Origin: Actinomyces sp. ICM47
GTDB taxonomy: Bacteria > Actinomycetota > Actinomycetes > Actinomycetales > Actinomycetaceae
Length of the DNA: 64,000 bases
NCBI RefSeq assembly: GCF_000278725.1
Contig: NZ_ALCA01000110.1
Span: 3,073-67,072 of the forward strand
Reading direction: 5' to 3'
In this document: positions 50,635 to 58,436 of the stretch, piece after piece
How positions within the stretch are numbered: position 1 is the stretch's first letter
How the letters are laid out: each line of letters starts with the position of its first letter
Notes under the pieces: model-generated
What the model was told of the DNA's origin: nothing
What the model saw: only the letters and a program-made list of their open reading frames with translations
Database searches by the model: none
Position numbers and translations under genes: made by a program

Positions 50635-50710
50635 GCCTCCGTAGCTCAATGGATAGAGCGAGGGCCTTCTAATCCCGAGGTTGCAGGTTCGAGTCCTGTC
50701 GGAGGCGCCA
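50635..50710 (+). tRNA. tRNA-Arg (anticodon TCT)
   Basis: 73 nt plus encoded CCA. Acceptor GCCTCCG/CGGAGGC, D-arm GCTC/GAGC, loop CTTCTAA (anticodon TCT, reads AGA), T-arm GCAGGTTCGAGTCCTGT. The anticodon stem AGGGC/TCCCG pairs only in its three central G-C pairs; 27-43 (A/G) and 31-39 (C/T) are mismatched. Confidence 0.93.
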
Positions 50711-50820
50711 CCGATCCGCACCGGACGCGCGTTGCTGTGCTCACTCCCGCGTGAGACGCGCCGACGCCGAGCGGGGAGCCGACCAGCCGTCGTCGTCCGG
50801 ATCCCCGGCTCTGTGTGCTC

Positions 50821-51594
50821 TCAACGCTCCTCAATGGGAATGATGGACCGGGCGCGTCGCTGGTCCTCAGTCAACGGAGCGATCACCTCGGCGAGAGTAT
50901 CGGCCATCGGAGTGTGATCGTGGTAGTCCTGAAAGTAATAGCGCGCCGCGACGAAACGCTCACGAACAGGATTCGTGACGCCCGCCAGTCGATCCTCGCG
51001 GCTCGGAGGCAGGAATGCTCTCGCATCCAGGTGGTAGCCCGCGTGGTGGGCGAGTTCGGAGAAAAACACGAGCTGCGAGCGCGTGTTTCCCTCGCGGAAG
51101 GAATGCACGACGTTGAGAGACACCCAGCGCAGTGCCAGGTTGTCGACGAACTCACTCAGCGCCAGTCCGCGTAGATAATCGGCCTCCTGAAGGAGCGCGT
51201 ACTCGTGCGTCGCGGCCTCGGTCAGCTGCCGCCCTGCCGGCGCATATTCGTGCGGGACCGAATAGTCGCGCGGGTCAAAGTCGGGGAACGCTGACACGTC
51301 GGGGCCGAACTTGATCATTGGTCCGCCCATTGGTGCACTGCGCTCCTGGCCTGCCCACGCAAAAGTGTCCTGGAAGATGTGACGATGAATTGCCTTCATG
51401 TGGTCGTAGTCGAAGCGGCCCAGGAGAGGGGAACGTACGAGCTCAATGAGGCGCAGCCGCGCCCAGTGCTCCTCCAACGCACCGACCGCCACCATCGACG
51501 GTATACCGTCGGGGAAACGCCCACCGCGAGTGAACTTGTTACGCATCGCGTGGGTCCCTGGGATGAAATAGGCATCCCATGATGGATCACTCAT
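50821..51594 (-). CDS. fic: Fic-domain toxin (AMPylase family)
   Basis: 257 residues. The Fic motif is at 164-175, HSFREGNTRSQL: His, Phe, Glu, Gly-Asn and first Arg are present, but the second Arg of HxFx(D/E)GNGRxxR is Leu. The N-terminal part (YDHMKAIHRHIFQDTFAWAGQERSA) is the usual Fic flap region. The gene overlaps the upstream antitoxin by 8 nt. Fic proteins transfer AMP or other groups from nucleotides to target hydroxyls. Catalysis looks possible; regulation should differ from the classical type. Confidence 0.88.
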   Translation of the reverse strand: MSDPSWDAYFIPGTHAMRNKFTRGGRFPDGIPSMVAVGALEEHWARLRLIELVRSPLLGRFDYDHMKAIHRHIFQDTFAWAGQERSAPMGGPMIKFGPDVSAFPDFDPRDYSVPHEYAPAGRQLTEAATHEYALLQEADYLRGLALSEFVDNLALRWVSLNVVHSFREGNTRSQLVFFSELAHHAGYHLDARAFLPPSREDRLAGVTNPVRERFVAARYYFQDYHDHTPMADTLAEVIAPLTEDQRRARSIIPIEER

Positions 51595-51796
51595 GGTTCA
51601 CACCAAACTTCGCGTAGAGGTACTCCTCACCGAGATGCCCCGCTTCCTCGACGGTGATCTCGCCGCTCGCTGCCTTGGCGTGAAGCTCGCGCAGATAAGG
51701 ATCTGAGACCGTGTGCCCCGCGAGATACAGGGCGGCGTCAGCAAAATTCAAGCAGTCTTGCGGTGTCACGGATGGTGCCGTGCGGATGTCGGACAT
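51587..51796 (-). CDS. VbhA-like antitoxin of the Fic pair
   Basis: 69 residues. Helical, with the pattern FADAALYLAGHTVSDPYLRELH and AASGEITVEEAGHLGEEYL, aligning with VbhA-type antitoxins. The inhibitory motif (S/T)xxxE(G/N) reads ALYLAG at 22-27: Ser and the key Glu are both Ala, only Gly is kept. ATG 51796 follows GAGGAG; the longer frame to 51829 is less likely. It is translated with fic through an overlapping stop. Confidence 0.78.
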   Translation of the reverse strand: MSDIRTAPSVTPQDCLNFADAALYLAGHTVSDPYLRELHAKAASGEITVEEAGHLGEEYLYAKFGVNHE

Positions 51797-51849
51797 ATGA
51801 ATGCTCCTCATCGGGTGACCGGCGTCCATGCCGGAACAGTTCTAAGAGG

Positions 51850-52144
51850 TGAGACGACAGCTCAGTTGAACGAGGCCGTGGCCCCCGCCTTGGGGCACGT
51901 GCGGCGCTCGCGCAGCGGCGTGGACTGCTACGTCGCCACCTCCACATGATACTCGCGAACCAAGCGCGGGCGGGGGAGCGTGGATCGTCTCGGGTGTGGA
52001 GACATCGGTGTCGCCCATGATGGAAGTATCGACGCGGGCATGCTCATCTGCGTCCCGAGCGACTCTGTCGCGCAGTCCATGGGCCGACGGAGGTTCATCC
52101 TACGGGGCGCAGGGGTTCGTGCTCCGCGCTGCGCGACCAGTGTG
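51850..52144. other. Non-coding stretch, nothing recognised
   Basis: About 300 bp upstream of the Fic pair. Short open frames exist but none has a ribosome site or family similarity; one plus-strand frame (about 51998-52149) reads protein-like (GVAHDGSIDAG, then MLICVPSDSV) and could be a gene remnant. Confidence 0.4.
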
Positions 52145-52187
52145 TCATAATAAGGGGAGTCGAACAGTTGCTGCTGTCCGACTCCCC
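52145..52187 (-). terminator. Terminator of the 48-residue peptide gene
   Basis: On the minus strand GGGGAGTCG with CGACTCCCC plus inner ACAG/CTGT pairs (one mismatch) form a stem of about 13 bp, followed by TTATTATGA. It starts 17 nt after the small gene's stop. Confidence 0.7.
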
Positions 52188-52203
52188 GGTTTCCGGGATG
52201 GTC

Positions 52204-52350
52204 TTAGCTACCCATGAGGGTGCTCAGCAGGAATGCAATCGCCCAGATCAGCTGTGGCAGTGTCGTTACCACTGCTACAGCGATCTGGGCTTTCTGCTTC
52301 CCATCCAGACCAGTCCGCCTCCGTTGACGCGAACGTCGGCCTTGTGCCAA
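52204..52350 (-). CDS. 48-residue basic membrane peptide
   Basis: TTG start with a perfect ribosome site AGGAGGTGA 5 nt upstream (core GGAGG 8 nt away). The N-terminus is strongly basic (AQGRRSRQRRRTG), followed by DGKQKAQ and one hydrophobic helix (QIAVAVVTTLPQLIWAIAFL) to the end. The stop is followed by a terminator, so it is a complete single-gene unit. The architecture fits a small membrane protein, type I toxin-like or bacteriocin-like peptide; I recognise no family. Confidence 0.55.
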   Translation of the reverse strand: MAQGRRSRQRRRTGLDGKQKAQIAVAVVTTLPQLIWAIAFLLSTLMGS

Positions 52351-52467
52351 CCCAGTCACCTCCTCTCATCGGTATCAACTCCCCGGCAGGAGTGCTGCTG
52401 GCCCGGGGGCGATGCCGTGGAGGCACCACCATCGTCGCACCGCCCACCCTCATGTCGTGTCGCGTGA

Positions 52468-52479
52468 GACAGCGCTGTC
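52468..52479 (+). promoter_or_regulatory. Perfect 12-bp palindrome upstream of the met leader
   Basis: GACAGCGCTGTC lies about 65-75 bp before the leader-peptide start of metF. The GAC/GTC ends recall McbR-type methionine repressor sites, but no regulator is identified here. Confidence 0.35.
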
Positions 52480-52529
52480 ACAAACTCCCGTTCCGCGGAC
52501 CCCTTCTGCGGGCACCTCTCGGTGGTGAC

Positions 52530-52535
52530 CATACT
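52530..52535 (+). promoter_or_regulatory. -10 element before the metF leader ORF
   Basis: CATACT ends 7 nt before the ATG at 52543. Confidence 0.4.
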
Positions 52536-52542
52536 GGGTGGC

Positions 52543-52608
52543 ATGAACGCACGAACGATTGTCACCCGTCGCATGTACGGGTCGATTCGTGCCCGAATGT
52601 GCAGCTGA
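52543..52608 (+). CDS. Probable leaderless leader peptide upstream of metF
   Basis: 21 residues, beginning MNARTIVTRR, rich in Arg, and ending RARMCS. ATG sits 7 nt after a CATACT box, so the mRNA would be leaderless. Short Arg-rich peptides ending near a Cys codon precede sulfur-metabolism genes in many actinobacteria (the cis-regulatory leader peptide group, from memory) and are thought to sense Cys supply by ribosome pausing. The adjacent Met-Cys codons just before the stop fit control of metF-metE. Confidence 0.45.
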   Translation: MNARTIVTRRMYGSIRARMCS

Positions 52609-52685
52609 CGCCGACGTCCGCCATTCCCTAGGCTACGCCCCGCCGCTACAACACCAGCTGCACACACGTGCACTCAGACGGGACG

Positions 52686-53693
52686 ATGCCGCTACCCGAG
52701 AGTTTCACCGTGCCCTTCTCCGACGACGACTACGCCTGTCCCTGTACCCATGACCACGAGCCCACGCTCCTCTCCTTCGAGGTGATGCCCCCGCGCAAGC
52801 CTTCGTTGGAAGCCCCCTTCTGGGACACGGTTGATCGCCTCCTCCAGGTTCGCCCGGACTTCATGTCCGTGACCTACGGTGCCGGAGGTAAGGATCGTAA
52901 CAATGCCCGCTCGACGGTCCAGCGCCTCGTACGAGACACCCCGATCCAGCCGATCGCGCACCTGACCTGCGTCGGCAATTCCACGGCCGAGGTCGTCTCC
53001 ACCGTGCACGACTACCTGGAGTCGGGCGTGCGAACCTTCCTGGCCCTGCGCGGAGACCCGCCGGTCGGGCAAGAGGACTGGGAACCCGGCCCGGGCGGTG
53101 TCGCGAGCGCGACGGAACTCATTCATCTCATCCGCACGGTTGAAAGACGCCGCTGCAACGCTCACCCGGGCGAGGCCCTGCGCTCCGCCTTCAAGCCCCT
53201 GACCATCGCGGTCGCCGCGTTCCCAGCGGGTAACCCGGCGGCGGGCACGACGCCCCAGCAGGAGGTCGAGCGCCTCCTCGTCAAGCAGGCGGCGGGTGCG
53301 TCCTTCGCGATCACGCAGCTGTTCTGGGACGCCGAAGTTTACGCGTCCTTCGTCGAGCGCGCCCGTCGCGCCGGCGTCACTATCCCGATTGTTCCCGGCC
53401 TGCTGCCGGCCACGGATCCGGCGCGCCTGCGCCGCGTCCAGGACCTCACCGGTATCGAGGTCCCCGAACAGCTTCTGACGACACTGGCTGGTTTCGAGGA
53501 GCAGGAGCGCCGCGACGAGTTCGGCGCGGCCTTCGGATCCTGCCTCATTCACTCCGTCTTGGACGCGGGTGCTCCAGGCGTCCACCTCTACACCTTCAAC
53601 AAGGCCAAGCCCGTCCTCGACATTCTCGCGCTCATGGGAGTGACACCGGACCCGCAATGGTCCCCGGCCTCGCACCCCTTCACGCATCACTGA
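52686..53693 (+). CDS. metF: 5,10-methylenetetrahydrofolate reductase
   Basis: 335 residues from ATG 52686; GTG 52668 would give 341. Starts its conserved core with LLSFEVMPPRKP and PDFMSVTYGAGGKDR; FLALRGDPP and ITQLFWDAEVY are also family motifs. Makes methyl-THF for MetE, which lies 83 bp downstream. A leader-peptide ORF precedes it. No good ribosome site for either start. Confidence 0.93.
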   Translation: MPLPESFTVPFSDDDYACPCTHDHEPTLLSFEVMPPRKPSLEAPFWDTVDRLLQVRPDFMSVTYGAGGKDRNNARSTVQRLVRDTPIQPIAHLTCVGNSTAEVVSTVHDYLESGVRTFLALRGDPPVGQEDWEPGPGGVASATELIHLIRTVERRRCNAHPGEALRSAFKPLTIAVAAFPAGNPAAGTTPQQEVERLLVKQAAGASFAITQLFWDAEVYASFVERARRAGVTIPIVPGLLPATDPARLRRVQDLTGIEVPEQLLTTLAGFEEQERRDEFGAAFGSCLIHSVLDAGAPGVHLYTFNKAKPVLDILALMGVTPDPQWSPASHPFTHH

Positions 53694-53776
53694 GCGCATC
53701 CCGTCAATCCACCCCGCGGCCGGGTGCGGGCCTCGCCCGCGTGCGCCGCACGAGTAGCACACCCAAGGAGATCACT

Positions 53777-56098
53777 ATGTCCGCTGCCCCCGCGCAGTTC
53801 CCCACCGCCACGATCCTGGCCTATCCGCGTATCGGACGCGGCCGCGAACTCAAGCGCGCCCTCGAAGCCCGTTGGGCTGGCCGCATCACCGAGGCCGAGC
53901 TGCTGAACGCTGCTGACGACCTGCGTAAGGAGAACCTGGCGCGCCTCGTTGAGCTCGGTCTGAACCCCTCGGACGCCTCTCTGGCCGACGCACCCTCGCT
54001 CTACGACCACGTCCTGGACGCCACGATTCTCTTGGGTGCTATCCCGCCGCGCTTCGTCGGCCGGCAGGGCCTCGACCTCTACTTCGCGCTGGCCCGCGGC
54101 GACGACAAGGTCGGCCCCGAAGAGATGACGAAGTGGTTCGACACGAACTACCACTACCTCGTCCCCGAGATCGGCCCCGACACGCCGCTGCACTTCGCCG
54201 ACGACACGGTCGTGCGCCGCTTCGCCGACGCCCGCGAGTGGGGCTACGTGACCCGTCCCGTCCTGGTCGGCCCAGTCACCTACCTGGCCCTGGCCAAGGC
54301 CGATCCGGCCACCCCCGATTTCGATCCGCTCACCCGCATCGACGAGGCCGTGGCCGCGTACGCGGATGCGCTGGCTGCTTTGCATGCCGCGGGTGCTCCG
54401 TGGGTCCAGCTCGATGAGCCTGCCCTTACCTCCGACAACCTCTCGCGAACCCGCGCCGAGCTGGGCGAGCTGGCAGCCCGCGTCTACGAGCGCCTGGCTT
54501 CTGCCACCGAGCGTCCCCAGATCCTGCTCACCACCCCCTACGGCGACGCCTCCCACGCTGTGGCTGCCCTGGCCAAGACGGGTGTCGAGGCCCTCCACGT
54601 CGACACGCTGCGCGGTTCCCTCCCCGAGGGCGCAGACCTGTCCGGCGTCACCCTCGTCGTCGGCGGCGTCGACGGCCGCTACATCTGGCGCGCCGACCTG
54701 GCCCAGCTGCGCGAGACTCTGAAGGCCGCACAGGCCCTGGGAGCCGCCCGCGTCACCGTCGCCACCTCGAATTCCCTCCAGCACGTGCCCCACGACACTG
54801 CGCTCGAGACCTGGGACGACCCGGCCCTCAACGAGAACCTGCACGCTTGGCTCGCCTTCGCCGACCAGAAGGTTCTCGAGGTCGTCACCCTGGCCCGCGG
54901 CCTGGACGAGGGCTGGGACGCCATCGACGCCGGGGTCGCTGAAGCGACCCGCGTCCTCGAGCAGCGCGCTGCCGCCCCCGGCGTCGTGCGCCCCGAGGTC
55001 CGCGCCCGTACCGCCGCCCTGACAGATGCAGACCGCACCCGCGAGCCCTACCTGGAGCGCGAGGCCGCTCAGACCGAGCGTCTGCACCTGCCCCCGCTGC
55101 CCACGACGACCATCGGTTCGTTCCCGCAGACCACCGAGATCCGCAAGGCCCGCGCCGCTAACGCGCGCGGTGAACTCTCCGACGCGGACTACCAGGCGCG
55201 CATGCGCGAGGAGATCGCATCCGTCATCACCCTGCAGGAGGAGCTTGGCCTGGACGTCCTCGTCCACGGCGAAGCCGAGCGTAACGACATGGTCCAGTAC
55301 TTCGCCGAGTTGCTCGACGGCTTCGCAGCCACGCGTAACGGCTGGGTACAGTCCTACGGCTCGCGCTGCACGCGCCCGTCGATCCTGTGGGGCGACGTCT
55401 CGCGCCCCGCGCCCATGACCGTGGGATGGACCACCTACGCCCAGTCGCTGACCGACAAGCCCGTCAAGGGCATGCTCACCGGCCCCGTCACGATCATCGC
55501 GTGGTCCTTCCCGCGCAACGACCTGCCGCTCGGCGAGATCGCCGACCAGATCGGTCTGGCCCTGCGCGACGAGGTGTCCGACCTCGAGGCTGCCGGCATT
55601 GCTGCCATCCAGGTCGACGAACCCGCCCTGCGCGAGCTTCTGCCCCTGGACGCTGACCGCCACGCTGACTACCTGAACTGGTCCGTGGGATCCTTCCGCC
55701 TGGCCACCTCCTCGGTGCGCCCGGATACTCAGATCCACACGCACCTGTGCTACTCCGAGTTCGGCCAGATCATCGATGCCATCAAGGGCCTGGACGCCGA
55801 TGTGACGTCCATCGAGGCAGCGCGCTCCAAGATGGAGGTCGTCCCCGAACTGGCCGAGGCTGGCTTTGACCACGGCATTGGTCCCGGCGTGTGGGACATC
55901 CATGCCCCCCGCGTTCCCAGCACCGAGGAACTCGTCGAGCTCATCGGCCTGGCCGCTGACGCCGTGCCGGTCTCGCGACTGTGGGTGAACCCCGACTGCG
56001 GACTGAAGACCCGCGGCTACGAGGAAACGAAGGCGTCGCTGGACAACCTTGTCTCCGCTACTCGACAAGTGCGTGCCCAGCGCGGCCTGGAGGCCTGA
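53777..56098 (+). CDS. metE: Cobalamin-independent methionine synthase
   Basis: 773 residues, full length. Two beta-barrel halves; the zinc site uses HLCYSEF (His-x-Cys), a Glu, and NPDCGLKTRG. The N-terminal ILAYPRIGRGRELKRALEARW is diagnostic. Transfers methyl from methyl-THF-polyglutamate to homocysteine. AAGGAG at 53765-53770 fixes the start at 53777. Forms a methionine unit with metF. Confidence 0.96.
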   Translation: MSAAPAQFPTATILAYPRIGRGRELKRALEARWAGRITEAELLNAADDLRKENLARLVELGLNPSDASLADAPSLYDHVLDATILLGAIPPRFVGRQGLDLYFALARGDDKVGPEEMTKWFDTNYHYLVPEIGPDTPLHFADDTVVRRFADAREWGYVTRPVLVGPVTYLALAKADPATPDFDPLTRIDEAVAAYADALAALHAAGAPWVQLDEPALTSDNLSRTRAELGELAARVYERLASATERPQILLTTPYGDASHAVAALAKTGVEALHVDTLRGSLPEGADLSGVTLVVGGVDGRYIWRADLAQLRETLKAAQALGAARVTVATSNSLQHVPHDTALETWDDPALNENLHAWLAFADQKVLEVVTLARGLDEGWDAIDAGVAEATRVLEQRAAAPGVVRPEVRARTAALTDADRTREPYLEREAAQTERLHLPPLPTTTIGSFPQTTEIRKARAANARGELSDADYQARMREEIASVITLQEELGLDVLVHGEAERNDMVQYFAELLDGFAATRNGWVQSYGSRCTRPSILWGDVSRPAPMTVGWTTYAQSLTDKPVKGMLTGPVTIIAWSFPRNDLPLGEIADQIGLALRDEVSDLEAAGIAAIQVDEPALRELLPLDADRHADYLNWSVGSFRLATSSVRPDTQIHTHLCYSEFGQIIDAIKGLDADVTSIEAARSKMEVVPELAEAGFDHGIGPGVWDIHAPRVPSTEELVELIGLAADAVPVSRLWVNPDCGLKTRGYEETKASLDNLVSATRQVRAQRGLEA

Positions 56099-56117
56099 AA
56101 AGTCCTCGAGGCACTAG

Positions 56118-56151
56118 GACGTGGGCGGGACCGAATGGTCCCGCCCACGTC
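56118..56151 (+). terminator. Terminator after metE
   Basis: Perfect 15-bp stem with GAAT loop (GACGTGGGCGGGACC and its complement). No T run. Confidence 0.6.
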
Positions 56152-56259
56152 CGTATCCGCTGATCCCACGTGCTGTACGTCGGCGACACCGCCATGGAGG
56201 AACGTGTGCATCCACGCGCAGACATCGTTGTTACACAATCTCACGGTGTGGACTTGATG

Positions 56260-56288
56260 TTGCTCGGAAGGAATCCGTCCGACAGACT
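56260..56288 (+). promoter_or_regulatory. Promoter for the Cys/Met-rich mini-ORF
   Basis: TTGCTC (56260-56265) and CAGACT (56283-56288) with a 17-bp spacer; the -10 box ends 6 nt before the ATG at 56295, so the transcript is probably leaderless. Confidence 0.5.
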
Positions 56289-56294
56289 AGAGCC

Positions 56295-56360
56295 ATGACG
56301 ACCTTCGCGAACCCCATGTGCTGCCCCTCCGGCGGCATGATGTCGCGAATGTGTATGTGA
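56295..56360 (+). CDS. Leaderless Cys/Met-rich mini-ORF, likely leader peptide
   Basis: 21 residues: MTTFANPMCCPSG followed by GMMSRMCM, with three Cys and six Met. It ends in Arg-Met-Cys-x like the ORF before metF. It has its own promoter, no ribosome site, and is followed by inverted repeats (TCAC/GTGA near 56390, CCCAC/GTGGG near 56405-56421) before the winged-helix gene. It may sense Met or Cys charging, or bind copper-like metals as a nascent peptide. No known family. Confidence 0.45.
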   Translation: MTTFANPMCCPSGGMMSRMCM

Positions 56361-56450
56361 TTGACGCCCCAGATACCCCTGTCAATCACCGCCGCAGTGA
56401 TATACCCACGCCGATAGTGGGAGTGCGGCCCCGAAGAATCGGATACACCC

Positions 56451-56882
56451 ATGACCCTCGTCAACACCTCTGCCGCCCCCGCCCGCGCCGCCAACGACAC
56501 CCCCACCTCCTACGAGGAATTCCTTGACGTTCTCGCCGGCCTGCGACTGAGTTCCTCCCGCATCGACATTGACATCGACCGCGGACAGGTCACCCTCGAC
56601 GGACGCGACGCAGGCCTGTCCGCCAAGGAACACGACCTCCTGGCCCACCTGGCCGCCAACGCCGACCGTGCTGTCACCCGCGACGAACTTTTCGCGTCCG
56701 TGTGGGCGCACGCAGAACTCGGCTCCGACTCCCGTACCGTGGATGCTCACATCCGCCGCCTGCGTAAGAAGCTCTCCATCCTGCCCGACCTGATCTCCAC
56801 GGTTCGCGGCGCAGGCTACCGCTTCAATTCCACGCCCGCCGTCCGTGTGCGCGTCACCCGCCCCGTCACCCTCGCCGCCTGA
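56451..56882 (+). CDS. Stand-alone winged-helix (OmpR/PhoB-type) DNA-binding protein
   Basis: 143 residues. The C-terminal domain is an OmpR/PhoB winged helix: LSAKEHDLLAHLAANADRAVTRDELFASVW, TVDAHIRRLRKKLS and TVRGAGYRF. There is no receiver domain; the first 40 residues are instead a short variable region (TPTSYEEFLDVLAGLRL). Such orphan regulators are common in actinobacteria. The Cys/Met-rich leader lies 90 bp upstream, so it may report on sulfur or metal status. ATG start without a clear ribosome site. Confidence 0.85.
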   Translation: MTLVNTSAAPARAANDTPTSYEEFLDVLAGLRLSSSRIDIDIDRGQVTLDGRDAGLSAKEHDLLAHLAANADRAVTRDELFASVWAHAELGSDSRTVDAHIRRLRKKLSILPDLISTVRGAGYRFNSTPAVRVRVTRPVTLAA

Positions 56883-56994
56883 CACCCCTCGCGATGGCCC
56901 CCGCCGTCATCCCGGCTGCGCCACCGCGCATGAGGCAAGCGACCAATCCCGGGCGGCTCCCCACCCAGCCACGCACCCGGGGACAGACACAAGA

Positions 56995-57038
56995 GGAGAG
57001 GGGCCACGGCCTCGTTCGGCGAAACCGCGCCCCTCTCC
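56995..57038 (-). terminator. Hairpin between wHTH gene and ilvA (convergent)
   Basis: 10-bp GGAGAGGGGC/GCCCCTCTCC stem with a 24-nt loop in the gap where the two genes converge. Confidence 0.5.
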
Positions 57039-57055
57039 AGCGCTGCGTGCGCCTC

Positions 57056-58342
57056 TCAGATCACGAGCCGCGTAATCTCCGAATCCAGCGGCAGCTCCTC
57101 CACGTGCAGAGGAGAAGCCTCCATGCGGTGACGCAACCCGTTGATATCATCCGGGTTCGTCAGATCGATACCCACGAGGGCGGGACCGAGTTCGCGATTG
57201 TTCTTCTTCGTGTACTCGAAGTGCACGATATCGTCCGCGGGTCCCAGTACATCCTCCAGGAACATGCGCAGCATGCCCGGCTGCTGCGGGAACGTCACGA
57301 GGAAGTAGTGACGCAGGCCCTCATGGCGCAGCGAGCGTTCCATAACCTCCGCGTAGCGCGTCAGATCGTTATTACCGCCCGACACGACGCACACGATGGC
57401 GCCGTCGGAGCGGCCCAGCAGGGCCTTGCGATCCGCGGGATCCGTCAGGTATACGTGCGCAGCCGTGGACGCGAGTGCACCAGCGGGTTCAGCGATGACG
57501 CCGTCCGACTGGTAGAGCTCCAGCATCTCCGTGCACACCGCGCCCTCGGGTACGACCAGCACGCAATCAACGAACTGGGAAGCGATATGGAAGGGAAGCG
57601 CTCCAGCACGGCCAACAGCCGTACCGTCCACGAAAGGATCGACCTTCGCCAGCGATATCGGCTGACCGGCCTCCAGTGCCGCGTGCATCGACGCCGCGCC
57701 CGCGGGTTCCACGCCGATGATTCGCACCTCCGGGCGGTTCGCGCGCAGCCACGTCGCGATGCCTGCCACGAGGCCACCGCCGCCCACGGGGATCAGCACG
57801 GCGGCAGTGTTCTCGGGCATCTGCTCCTCGAGCTCCACGCCGATCGTGCCCTGCCCAGCGATGGTGTAGGGATCGTCGTAGGGATGCACGTACGTGCGGC
57901 CCGTCGCGCGCGCCGCCTCCTGGGCCAGCGCATTCGCGCGGTCAAACGTGCCATCCACGATGACCTGCTCGACCCACGTGCCGCCAATCGTCGCGATGCG
58001 GCGGCGCTTCTGGCGGGGCGTGTTCGACGGCAAGTAAATGGTTCCGCGCACGCCCAGGTGAGCGCATGCGTAGGCGAGGCCCTGGGCGTGGTTACCGGCT
58101 GACGCACACACGACGCCACGCTCACGCTCGGCGGGGGACAGCAGCGACATACGTGCATATGCGCCGCGCACCTTGAAGGAACGGCACTTCTGCTGATCCT
58201 CACGTTTGAGCAGAATATCGACGCCAGCCTCGGCGGACAGGCGTTCCGAGCGCTCCAGGTTCGTGCGAACGGCCACCCCTTCGAGAGCGGATGCGGCCTG
58301 ACGGATGTCCTTGGGCGTGGTCACGTGAGAATTAGCGGACAT
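57056..58342 (-). CDS. ilvA: Threonine ammonia-lyase (threonine dehydratase)
   Basis: 428 residues. PLP enzyme converting threonine to 2-oxobutyrate, first step of isoleucine synthesis. PLP lysine in RSFKVRGAYARM, SAGNHAQGLAYAC and the glycine loop PVGGGGLVAGIAT. The C-terminal about 80 residues (HYFLVTFPQQPGMLRMFLEDVLG) form an ACT-like regulatory domain, so isoleucine inhibition is likely. ATG 58342 follows GGAAGGAG; the open frame continues upstream to 58582 through the divergent orn promoter and is rejected. Confidence 0.94.
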   Translation of the reverse strand: MSANSHVTTPKDIRQAASALEGVAVRTNLERSERLSAEAGVDILLKREDQQKCRSFKVRGAYARMSLLSPAERERGVVCASAGNHAQGLAYACAHLGVRGTIYLPSNTPRQKRRRIATIGGTWVEQVIVDGTFDRANALAQEAARATGRTYVHPYDDPYTIAGQGTIGVELEEQMPENTAAVLIPVGGGGLVAGIATWLRANRPEVRIIGVEPAGAASMHAALEAGQPISLAKVDPFVDGTAVGRAGALPFHIASQFVDCVLVVPEGAVCTEMLELYQSDGVIAEPAGALASTAAHVYLTDPADRKALLGRSDGAIVCVVSGGNNDLTRYAEVMERSLRHEGLRHYFLVTFPQQPGMLRMFLEDVLGPADDIVHFEYTKKNNRELGPALVGIDLTNPDDINGLRHRMEASPLHVEELPLDSEITRLVI

Positions 58343-58423
58343 GAAAACTCCTTCCAATACCCTTCCAGTGTAGTAGTGGCCACCGCCCGAGCGACCCAGC
58401 CAACCGTATGACGAGGAGCGCAC

Positions 58424-58429
58424 TAACAT
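58424..58429 (+). promoter_or_regulatory. -10 element for leaderless orn
   Basis: TAACAT ends 7 nt before GTG 58437. Confidence 0.4.
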
Positions 58430-58436
58430 AGTGGGC

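Noticed and set aside
51998..52149. Plus-strand open frame that reads protein-like upstream of the small peptide gene
   Set aside because: No start codon with a ribosome site and no recognisable family; at most a remnant.
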